Assembly (NCBI RefSeq): GCF_000219625.1
Contig: NC_018217.1
Location: forward strand, 2,480,001-2,544,000
Source: Zymoseptoria tritici IPO323
Taxonomy: Eukaryota; Ascomycota; Dothideomycetes; Mycosphaerellales; Mycosphaerellaceae
DNA: 64,000 bases
Reading direction: 5' to 3'
This document shows, in pieces, positions 10,438 to 19,596 of the stretch. The first letter of the stretch is position 1, and the number at the start of each line of letters is the position of its first letter. The notes below the pieces were generated by a model. It saw only the letters and a program-made list of their open reading frames with translations, did not search any database and was not told the origin of the DNA. A program made the translations under genes and the position numbers.

Positions 10438-11989
10438 CCTCTTCCGAAAGGTATTTGCACTGCCGACAGGGCAGGATAGCCTAGTCTAGTATATTAGGGC
10501 AGCGGTAAGGACCCCGAACCTTCTAGAGCGGCTTAAGAAAGCCCTTAGTAAGGACCCTACTTATAAGAGGATAGTCTAGGGGAAGGCTGTTGCTAAGCCT
10601 ACCTTCTAGGCGGAGAGGTAGTCCCTAGAAGAGGGCGTTATATATATAAATAGTAAGGCATACATACTAGAAGGCGCTATAAGGCTCTAGCTACTTTAGG
10701 AATGCTATAACGACCCCCTCTCTAGATATTTCGGCTTTGCAAGAACCCTAGAGTTGCTTTAGCGTAGTTTCTACTAGCCTAAGATGCGGAAGTATATTAA
10801 GAAGTTTGTAAGGACCTACTAGGCGTACGAAAGAGCGAAGCTACGAAGGCACAAACCGCACGGCCTGCTGTACCCCGAACCCCCCTTACTAACTCCCTAG
10901 GCTAACATTACGCTAGATTTTATTACTAACCTCCCGCTAAGCAAGTTCCTAAGCTAGTCTTATAACTGTATACTAGTAGTAGTAGACCGCTATACTAAGA
11001 TAGTCTATTACGTGCTATGCCGGAAAACAATTACGTTAGCTAACCTTACTAAACTTATAATAAGAGAGGTTGTCCGCCTTTATAGCTAGCCGGCTACGAT
11101 TACGTCTAACCGCGGGCTAATCCTTACCTCTAAATTCTAGAGCACCTTCTACTACTGCCTCGGGGTACGCCGGAAGCTAAGTATAGCGTTCTATCCGTAG
11201 ACGGATAGTTAGACAGAAAGGCAGAACTAGATACTAGAGTAGTATTTACAGACGTACTATAACTATAAGCAGGACAACTAGGCCTCTCTACTATTGACAG
11301 CGGAATTCGCCTATAATAACAGTATGCATATAGCAACCGGGCTAATGCCGTTCTAAGTATATATAACGAGGGACCTACGAAGGTCCTACTAGCCTAGAAT
11401 ACGCTAGAAGGATAGCGAGGCGCTAAAGGCTGTCTAACTCGCGGAGCAGATAATTACTAATTAGAAGAAGATGCGCGAAAGACTAGCTAAGACGAAGAAA
11501 CAGATAGCTAAGTAGGCGAACAAGTATAGGAAGGACGTCTCCTTTAATATAGGTAACGAAGTCTACCTAAATACGAAGAACATTAAGTCTATACAGCCGT
11601 TACCTAAGCTCGACTATAAGTATATCGGACTATACAAGGTTAAGGCAATAGTTAACTACGTAATATACATACTCGACCTCCCTAGCTCGCTAAGTATCTA
11701 CCCTACCTTCTACGTCTTGCTCCTTAAGAAGTCTATCCCGGACTACTCTAGCCGCAAATAGGACAAAATAAAGCGGTACGACGTAGGGGATAAGGACGAA
11801 TAGGAGGTAGAAGACATCTTAGATAAAAAAGAGGACGACCTATATAACTTTAGTTACCTAATTAAGTAGAAGGGCTTCGAGGAGCATAAGAACTCCTAGG
11901 AGCCTAGATATAACATAAGCCTAGCGGTAATAAGAGCATTTCGCCGTAAGATAGGCTAGAAGGAGCTAAAAAGGCATAGGAAGATGTAA
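10438..11989 (+). pseudogene. Integrase and chromodomain of element B (3' part of pol)
   Basis: Continuation of B's pol after element A. The integrase core shows the first Asp (LDFITNLP). The second Asp appears as Asn (ITSNRGLI; GAC to AAC in TpG context). The conserved Glu remains in a T-E-R-Q-N context. The N-terminal HHCC module is degraded (His to Tyr, Cys to Tyr), all consistent with RIP. The C-terminal chromodomain lies at about 11795-11960 (EVEDILDKKED, FSYLIK, NSWEPRYNI with Trp as TAG). It ends at TAA 11987-11989. Confidence 0.9.
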
Positions 11990-12214
11990 GAAAAATCCCG
12001 AGGATTTCTAAGGGACTTAGATAAAATTATTTAAATTTAAAAATTCGAAGGGCGGAATCGGCTTTATTCTAGTCTAATCTAGTCTAAGTTAACTAACTCT
12101 GCGCTATTTAACAACTATCTAGGCCCCGCTATAGTCTTAATATACTATATCGACATTATCTATTATACCCCTAGTCCCGGAAGACCTACGCCCGCTATTC
12201 TAGTCCAGAATAGC

Positions 12215-13105
12215 TTAATTAAAGTCGGAGTTGCCCTAGTTCGGGTCCTCTACCTTACTACGGTCCTTAGCGGTCGTTAGAAAGACTATCTTACGTAACT
12301 ATCCCTTCTTTAGAGCCTAGTTACTTATAACAATGCGGTTAAACACCTCTAAGGCAGTGCTAACCGCGATTAGGCAATCCTCGGCCTCCTTAGTACGCTT
12401 ACGGTCCGACTTACAGCCGCGCACGTCTATTAAGCGGCGCTTCTTACTAGGGGTGCTACTAGACTACTACAAAGAATGTTAGTAAGGGCTAGATTAAGCT
12501 AGGGATAGTACATACAGCCTTCGCTAAGATCGCACTAGCCGAGCGGTTCCTCTTAGGCACCTTCTGTCTAGTATCCTCCTAGGTAGCAGTGCTAGGGTGC
12601 TAGGAGAGACCGTCCTCGCTACGGAAACTACTATCTAACTTCCTATTTAACTATCCTAATTAGCTGCTAGTCTAGAATACGCTAGAAAGGGACACTTACG
12701 CCTCTATAGAGCCTATAAAACACAGAATACGATCTAGCAAGTCTTCCTTCTTAGCCTTAGACTAGGTAGTGCGGCCGTAGACGGTATTAATATCCTGCTT
12801 AATAGCTTTCTAGGCGGGTTCTTAGTTAACCGGTATCTAAGTAGGACAGTTAGCGACAGAATACGCTAGAATTAACTAAACTAACTTACCTAAAGACAGT
12901 CCGCATTCTTGCTAGTTAGGTATCCGGAACACTTAGCCAGGATGTTACCGGGTAGGGGCTTCTCTGCCGCAATCTAGCAGATCTTAGACAGGTCCTAGCC
13001 CTCCTTAACGCTAGAGAGGCATAACGAGCACGGATTCTTGTTCTACCTGCTAGCTCGGACTTTCTTGTAGTACTTGTCGCGAAGATAGTAGAGTGCGCTA
13101 GACAT
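12215..13105 (-). pseudogene. Spliced accessory gene inside element B, antisense to pol
   Basis: Homologue of the plus-strand gene in element A. Exons: 13105-12890 (72 codons), 12836-12516 (107) and 12466-12215 (84, with stop); 262 residues. Introns: 12837-12889 (GTAAGT, GCTAAC, TAG) and 12467-12515 (GTATGT, TACTAAC, TAG). It starts MSSALYYLRDKYYKKVR and keeps NPCSLC, KCSGY (Cys to Tyr by RIP) and NADC at the same spacing. Exon 2 starts after NADC-L-stop, just as in A. The last exon begins near KKRRLIDVRG, comparable to KRSRLINLKG in A, and both end in a short S-D-x-N tail. Internal TAG/TAA codons make it a pseudogene. Function unknown; the Cys module suggests nucleic-acid or protein binding. 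Confidence 0.8.
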
Positions 13106-13368
13106 TATACTAGTCTAGTCGCAATGTTAGCTAATCTAGCGCTAATCTAGACTGTTCTAGAGCTAGCTGCTAGTACTTACTTTTAGTAGGTGTTTATAAG
13201 AAGAGAAGAATTCGAGGGCGAGAAAGAGTAGTATATGCGCGAGGGACCTACTTTTATTTCCTAATCGGGACACCGAGCAGCTAGCCTAGCAACGTTAGCA
13301 GTTAGTAAATTAGACCTATAGCTAAACGCTACTAAAGATTCGCGCACGCAACTAAGGTTAGTTATACC

Positions 13369-13384
13369 GGGGGGAGGGGGGCAA
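13369..13384 (+). other. Polypurine tract of element B
   Basis: GGGGGGAGGGGGGCAA directly precedes the 3' LTR, matching element A's tract. It fixes the plus orientation of B. Confidence 0.85.
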
Positions 13385-13762
13385 TATAAGGATCCCCTTA
13401 CGTAAGCGCAGTCTGGCCTTATCTCCCCTAAGCTAGGCTAACCTAGTTTCGAAGAACATAACAACGAGCTATCCTAGTTACGAAGAGCGCAATAGCGTAC
13501 GGATTAAGGCAGTCCGATCTAGCTTGCCTCTTAATACCTAACGATAAGGATCGAAGGGCTACGAAGGGACAGACGATCCCGCTTATAACGAGAGAAGTAA
13601 AGGATAGGGGAATAGAACCTAGTAGTAGCTGTGTATATAGCGAAGGAGGCTCTCCTCCTCTATTCCCTCCTTTAACGAATCGAGTCGTTACATTCTAAAA
13701 CCTATTGTTCGATACTTCCCTACTTCAGTCTTTCCCTGCCTTATTACGAGGCAATCCTAACA
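13385..13762 (+). repeat. 3' LTR of element B (378 bp)
   Basis: Begins TATAAGGATCC (RIP-altered TGTGAGGATCC) and ends CCTAACA. It is the reverse complement of 361-738. It follows the polypurine tract, so it is the 3' LTR of B; the matching 5' LTR of B is not in the window. Confidence 0.9.
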
Positions 13763-14265
13763 CTTCTCGTCTATATTATACGTATTGCATAGCTCTATAT
13801 TATACTACTTAATCTTACTCTTTAATAGGTCGTAGTATGCCTTATATTACCTTATAGAGTCTGCCTTCTTCCTGCTCTTATCTAGTAGATTAAGGTATTA
13901 TAAATCGATCTAATCCTTATATTAGCGTACGAATCGTAGGACCTAGTAGCGGCTTAGATAGACCTTTACAATATCGTAGACGAAGGATCTAAGCATAGTA
14001 GGTATTAGTAGAATGCCTCTACGTATAAGGGTATTAATATATCGTATAAGGGTACGTTCTTGTTAGTATAAAAGAATCGAGTTATTCTCGTCGCGTATCC
14101 TCGCTAAATTAGTTAGCTTTTTAGAGCGGCGCTATAACGTTGTCCGGTATACTGCATATTTATCCGTAATTTCCTAAATATTCTTTCTATCGTTCTCTAT
14201 TAGCTCGTCTAACGCCTTATTAATTAGAGCTATAGTTGTTGTATATTAATTCGTAGAAGTTTGGT
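13763..14265 (-). pseudogene. pogo/Fot1-like transposase, N-terminal remnant
   Basis: The minus-strand translation shows a psq-type helix-turn-helix (ALDELIENDRKNIQEITDKY with one stop read through, then TLQRRSKKL). A CENP-B/Tc5-type DNA-binding region follows (ERTLIRYINTLIRRGILL, MLRSFVYDI, WVLRF), then the entry to the DDE domain (YNIDEK). At that exact point element B begins. In intact family members this motif reads like YNMDEKGF and leads into the catalytic core, so only the DNA-binding half is in the window; the rest should lie left of element B. Stops are RIP-type. I could not place the terminal inverted repeat. Confidence 0.75.
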
Positions 14266-14299
14266 AAATGTTATAGTTGTTAACGTTCTAAGAATTCGA

Positions 14300-14914
14300 G
14301 AACGTTGCATTACGTAATCCGTGCATAGCGTGAGCACCACTTCTATTCACTTCCAGGACCGGCATCTTGGGTCTGAATTAATCTCACTCCCAATTCCGAT
14401 GGAACTATCCATGCGAACGAAGCCGCCAAAAACCGAGCCACCGGCTCGTTATTCCCTGCAAGATGTGATCGCCACGAGGCACCCTGCACCCCGCAGCACT
14501 TTAAACTCTCTCAAATTCACGAGCAGCGACACGGCACCACCAGGTTTTGAAGCCAATGCCAGACAACAGAGCGATGAGAACTCTCGTTCAGTGTCGGTGT
14601 CGCTACGCTGCTCTCCGGCTGTCCATGACATGCCGTGACTGCGTAATGGATACAGCGCTGTTTGTTTGCTACGACCGGCGCGATATGCAAGGTACCACGT
14701 TGCCGCGTGCGGAGGTTCAGGAACATGATGTCAAGACCATGGATGCCGTCCAACGTGGTTTAGCGGATCGCAACCGTAACATCACATAGCGATGGGATCC
14801 TGGAGTGGTCCCGGACCTCGCGAAAACATGAAGTCAAAGCTTGTCAGAACAGAACTCCTAATATCCGTTCGGCGGCCTCGACGTCTCTTTCGCAAAGCAC
14901 ATCACCAATTCACC
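14300..14914. other. Boundary from RIP-mutated nest to normal sequence; GH92 upstream region
   Basis: Up to about 14,300 CpA and TpG are rare and TpA abundant. From about 14,320 onward ordinary dinucleotide use returns within a few tens of bases. The rest is the 5' flank of the GH92 gene. The short open frames here overlap one another on both strands and show no domain, so I call none of them genes. Confidence 0.6.
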
Positions 14915-17828
14915 ATGTGGACGCTCATCAGCTCGTTGGCGTTGATCGCGCAGTGTGCGAACGCACAGGTCGACTATTCGAAGTATGTCAACCCATTCAT
15001 TGGAGGCGAGGGCCCTATTCCAGGACAAGCATCTGGAGGCGGCGATATCTTCGTGGGTGGTGCGGTACCGTTTGGTGTCGCAAAGGTCGGCATCGATACT
15101 TATGAGACCAACCTGACGCTCTCGACAATCAATGGCGGTTGGACGCCACAAGGTCTCGTCACTGGCATTAGCATGATGTGAGTTGAGCGATCACTTTTCG
15201 CGAGGATCAACGGCTTTGCTGAACCACTCGAACAGGCATGAAAGCGGAACAGGTGGACCACCCAAGTACGGCATCATATCGCAGATGCCTTTGACGAATG
15301 CCTTTGACGACTCGGTCAACCTGCTGGACAACCAGACTTACTGGCAGAAGAGGACGGTGGACGACTCGGCCACTGTCGGGTACTACGCCACGGAACTGGA
15401 GAGCGGAGTGAAACTGCAGCTCGCTGGTGCACGACACAGTGGGATCATGCAATACGACTTTCCAACGGATGAGGCGCACGTACTTGTCGACGTGTCGCAC
15501 TATCTGGCCGATGTGAGCGGATCAAATGCGGGCCAGTTCTACGGCGGTGGCTGTATCAACATTCTCGACGGTGGGAAGACCTATACTGGCTTCGGCACGT
15601 ATGGAGGTGGCTTCAGTAACACTGCTCCGGCGACGACGTACTTCTGCGGCGAGTTTGAGCAAGCTCCCGATGAGGCGTTGACCTTCCGCGGACGTAATAC
15701 GGATCCAGTGCAAAGGTGAGTACTAGAGGTTCCCGAGACTGTTCCACGGGGACGCCAGCAGGTCTTACCCTGCGTCAAATCCTCATTGTCTGGACCATAG
15801 CTGACTTATACACTTCAATTTGCTAGGCAACACACCCTTGCTGGCGAGGTTAGTTGTCTCTCTCCGATCGAATATGTCAAGCACCTTCTGATCGTACTCT
15901 GATAGCCGATACCCCATCCCACCTTCCGCGGTCGAAGCACGGAGGAGTCAGGACCATTGACAGACCGTGTCGGTGCCATCTTCAGCTGGTCAGGCTCGTC
16001 AAACTCTTCCTCGATCAAGTCAAGAGTGGGCATCTCGTTCATCTCAATCGAGAAAGCCTGCATGTTCAAGGACCAGGAGATCAAATCATGGAACCTGGAC
16101 GACACCGTGGAAGCCGCCGTACAGGAGTGGAACAAAGACGTCTTCAGCAAGATTCAGGTCCCAGTCGACCCGTCACAGAACCAGACCAACCTTGCGCTGT
16201 TGTACTCGAGTATGTACTTCATGCACTTGATGCCATCTGATCGTACCGGCGAGAACCCACTTTGGGAGTCGGATGATTCGTGGGACGACTTCTATACGCT
16301 TTGGTGAGTTTTGCAGGTCCTTGGGCGTTGGCGTGTTCGTGCTAACAACGTCAAGGGACATCTTCCGCTGCACGGTCTCGCTGTATCACCTCTTGCAACC
16401 AGAATACTACCAGAGCATGATTCGAGGCCTCATCGACATTTGGCGTTACGACGGGTACATGCCAGACGGGCGAAGTGGTAACTACAACGGTCTGGTCCAA
16501 GGAGGCAGCAATGCAGATAACGTACTCGCGGACGCCTTCGTTAAGAATTTGCCCAATATCAACTGGACCGCCGGATATCAAGCCATGGTGAAGAATGCCG
16601 AGGTCACGCCTTACAACTCCTGGAATATCGACATATCCAACGGCATCTCGCAGGGTCGTGGAGCTTTGCCTGACTGGCTCAAGCTTGGCTATATCTCAAG
16701 CGACAGGAGCACACGAGCGATCTCAAGGACGGTAGAGTACTCGCTCAATGACTTCTCGCTCTCGCAAGTCGCGAAGCAAGTTGCGCCCGATGATGTGGAG
16801 AAGTATCTGAAACGATCTGCGAACTGGCAGAACATCTGGTGAGTACTATGCGCTCCCGTAGAGGTCGTTGCTTCGAATGCTTCTCTGACCACTATTGCAG
16901 GGCCCACAACTTTACCCATAAAGGCTTCACTGGGTTTCTAGCTCCACGGAAGTCGTCAGGAGAGTTCGACACTGCAACCTACAACCCGGCTCAGTGCGGC
17001 GGTTGCTCATGGACAGACATCACTTATGAAGGCACTCCTTTTGGTATGCTCAATGAACTATAGACGAGCAGGGCTCCGAACACTGACGCTTGGTAGAATA
17101 CTCCTTCACAGTCCCCCACGATATGCAGACCCTCGTAGAATTCATGGGCGGTCCCGACGACTTCGAAAAGCGCCTCGACTACATCTTCGTCCCGGGCACT
17201 TCGGAGCAGGACCTAGCGGACAACGGAGCGGGAATCACCACGATCATGAATATTGGGTTCGTCACCTCAACATTTCAATCGACTTCATGGGCTGACGATT
17301 ATACAGCAACGAGCCAGACTTCGGCACCCCATACGAGTACCACTATATTGGGAAGTCAGCAAAGAGCGTACAACAGTCCCGAATTCTAGCAAACCAATAG
17401 TGAGTCCGATAGCGCTCATCATCGTTATACATCACTGACACGACCTTAGCTTCAAGAACGCAACCTACGGCGTCCCCGGAAATAGCGACGCCGGCGCCCT
17501 CAACTCCTGGATGCTCTGGCAGATGCTAGGCATGTACCCCGTCGTCACTCAGCCAGTCTACCTTCTCGTCTCGCCCTGGTTCTCCGACATCAACATCACT
17601 GTAAATGGCGATCAAAACCTTCGAATCACGGCTACCAATCTCGACAACGCGGACAGCTACTATGTCCAGTCCGTGAAGGTCAACGGACAGAGTTGGGATC
17701 GTAACTGGCTTTCGCACGAGGATGTGATGGTCAAGGGAGGCACGATCGAGTTTGAGATGGGGAGTGAGATGAAGATGTGGGAGACAGGTGATGTGCCGCC
17801 GAGTCCTGGGCATGCTGCACTTTCGTAA
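14915..17828 (+). CDS. Secreted glycoside hydrolase family 92 (alpha-mannosidase-like)
   Basis: Predicted extracellular exo-alpha-mannosidase. Model exons: 14915-15177, 15236-15715, 15827-15848, 15906-16303, 16356-16838, 16901-17043, 17097-17256, 17307-17399 and 17450-17828 (806 residues). A signal peptide (MWTLISSLALIAQCANAQ) is followed by YVNPFIG, then the family motif HESGTGG-PKYG formed across intron 1. Further family blocks are RVGISFIS, WDIFR, YEGTPFEYSF.VPHDM (across an intron), GNEPDF.TPY and GNSDAGALNSW near the C-terminus; many characterised members have GNDD here, where this one has Ser. The 22-base third exon is uncertain: an alternative joins 15715 to 15938 and gives 788 residues. 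It is the first gene beside the transposon nest. Family assignment is secure; linkage specificity cannot be read. Confidence 0.88.
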
Positions 17829-18143
17829 TTGTCGAGCGCTCTGCACGAAAGGAGGGCTGTGTGGAAACTACCGAGAGAACGAAATGGTATTTCCGCGCCT
17901 GGGATGATAAGCTCTGCTGCTGCCGCGACTGTTGGTCAGCCGGGTTTGAAGCGAGCGGCGGAGGGAGAGCTCGACTCGTTCTCTTCCACTCCGCCGTGAG
18001 ATCGTCGAACGTTGAGTGGGTCGTGGGAACAGTGTGGCTGTTGCAAGATACCTTGTTAGCTAATACTTGCTTTGAGTAATCTATTATGCATCCACTCTGC
18101 CATCGACTTCATGAACACTCCTTGCGCAATCTTCGAGGCCCTC
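17829..18143. other. Intergenic, convergent 3' ends
   Basis: Lies between the GH92 stop and the stop of the disordered-protein gene on the other strand. Nothing recognisable beyond presumed 3' untranslated sequence. Confidence 0.4.
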
Positions 18144-19211
18144 TCATGTTCGCCTGACTCTCCTCTCCTCTTCCCTCCTCGCTAATTCCACCATACGCTC
18201 GAAGACAGTCCTTCGCTCCGCCACCGCTGCGCCCCCGGTGGGACTTCTTGTCAGATGTTCTGGCTCCCATTGTGGCAACGGATGATTGTCGGCATCGCGC
18301 TCGATCTCTGCGTAGGACTTCTTCGTGTTGTACTTGTAGCTCCTCTCGCTGCGCAGAGTAGACGATGGAACTTCACTACCACCTGTCTTGGAGCTTGTTG
18401 GTTGGCCGCGGTCCAGCTGGAACGTGAATTCTCTGTCTGGGTCCACGACGTGGAGATGATCGTCGCCGGTGCCAGGGAGCTGATTTGCAAATGGCTGAGG
18501 GTTGTTGTATGCCCTAGCAAGAGGGTCCGGTGCAAGTTTCTTGATGCTGACGATACGAGTGCGGATCTGCGGGAGTTGCGCTTCGATCTCCGGTGAGTCG
18601 TGAGTGTCGTCAACCAATTTTGGAGACGATGGGGCCACCACTTGAGGCGACTCGGGGAAGTGGCCTGGCATCTGAGGGGTTGGGAGATCAGGCAGCGGGT
18701 GCTCTACAAAGGAGGCCGTGGTGTACGTAAAAGAGACGGGCGGTCGCACCCCGGTGGCGCGTAGTTTGGGCATTTCTGACCAAGAATCGCACTGCGGAGG
18801 TGGTGGCGATGGCTTCCGTGGAGACGAACCCGGCAGCAGCGCTTGTTGATAGACCGGAGGCGCATCGTAGAGCATGTATGAGTCTGCCGCTATGTTGACA
18901 GTGCTACGTCGAGTTGGTGAAGGAGGCGGTTGTGGATAGGGACTCGTGCGAGAGGTTCGACGGTAGCTGCTGCTGCGGTGTGGTGCGCCTGATTGCGCTG
19001 TCGAGCGGCGCGGAGGTGATCGACTTTGATGAGGCGGAGACTGAGCGCCGGCTTGTGGACGAGGATATGGCGTAACGTTGCGGTTCCGTCGACTGTATGC
19101 ACGGCCAGGGGATCGAGACAATGCGCGAGGAGTCGCATGATCGCTCGGCGAGGTGGTGAAGTGCGGACTGTGGTTCATCGTGTACGATTCTGCTGGGGTG
19201 TTTCCTTCCAT
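18144..19211 (-). CDS. Hypothetical Pro/Ser/Arg-rich disordered protein
   Basis: Single-exon frame of 355 residues from the ATG at 19211 (CAAGATGG context). A longer frame opens further upstream at 19298 but adds an unlikely leader. The first 170 residues are rich in Ser, Pro, Arg and Tyr with SPxR/SPPR-like repeats. The middle has PPPSP and PSPPPP runs. The C-terminal 70 residues are charged and helical (SYKYNTKKSYAEIERD, then ERRTVFERMVELARREEE), possibly a coiled coil and the only part likely to fold. No membrane segment or signal peptide. I do not recognise a family. Intact coding over 1 kb supports it as a real gene. Confidence 0.6.
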   Translation of the reverse strand: MEGNTPAESYTMNHSPHFTTSPSDHATPRALSRSPGRAYSRRNRNVTPYPRPQAGAQSPPHQSRSPPRRSTAQSGAPHRSSSYRRTSRTSPYPQPPPSPTRRSTVNIAADSYMLYDAPPVYQQALLPGSSPRKPSPPPPQCDSWSEMPKLRATGVRPPVSFTYTTASFVEHPLPDLPTPQMPGHFPESPQVVAPSSPKLVDDTHDSPEIEAQLPQIRTRIVSIKKLAPDPLARAYNNPQPFANQLPGTGDDHLHVVDPDREFTFQLDRGQPTSSKTGGSEVPSSTLRSERSYKYNTKKSYAEIERDADNHPLPQWEPEHLTRSPTGGAAVAERRTVFERMVELARREEERRVRRT

Positions 19212-19596
19212 CTTGGTGGTGAACAATTGCAATACTCGAGTTGAATGAAGTTGTCGATGTCGGTGTACGTGCAAACAAAAAGCGGACGAAAAGTCCACGC
19301 GGGAAGCTGCTTGACTTGTTACACAAACCCGCTCGTGCGGGCCGCGCGCGAGGACAAGGCTTGGAAGTGAAGTGAAGGAAAGGAAATACGGCGAAAGTCA
19401 TCGTCTGGAGAACAACAGTGGCTGCTGATCTCTAATGTGACTGTGGCAAACAATGCTGTCTCGTATACATCGTTGGGAAGCTGCTACTTACAAGCAATGC
19501 AATAGTCCCGTCTATGCAAGAGTGTCGTATCGTCATGCTCGCTTCCTCATAACCTCGCCGTGACCACCACGAATCAGAAATGCAAACCAAGTTCAT
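19212..19596. other. Intergenic between disordered-protein gene and cullin
   Basis: Promoter side of the gene on the left and 3' side of the cullin gene on the right. No further gene or repeat seen. Confidence 0.4.

Larger units (their letters stand above)
739..13762 (+). mobile_element. Ty3/gypsy chromovirus B, interrupted by A and truncated by C
   Basis: Outer retrotransposon in plus orientation: gag, protease, reverse transcriptase and RNase H (740-3632), then element A, then integrase and chromodomain (10438-11989), a reverse-strand accessory gene (12215-13105), polypurine tract and 3' LTR (13385-13762). Its 5' LTR and the start of gag lie left of the window, beyond inserted element C. 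B inserted into a pogo-like transposase gene; its own target duplication should be CTTCT (13763-13767). Many in-frame TAG/TAA codons replace Trp and Gln codons, so it is inactive. Confidence 0.88.

Noticed and set aside
361..13762. A giant foldback or terminal-inverted-repeat element bounded by the inverted 378 bp repeats
   Set aside because: The right copy follows a polypurine tract (3' LTR of B) and the left copy is followed leftward by minus-strand gag (5' LTR of C). Two LTR elements of one family in opposite orientation explain the inversion.
14321..14789. Several overlapping frames upstream of the GH92 gene
   Set aside because: They overlap on both strands, lack domains and start in or near the transition zone; treated as chance.
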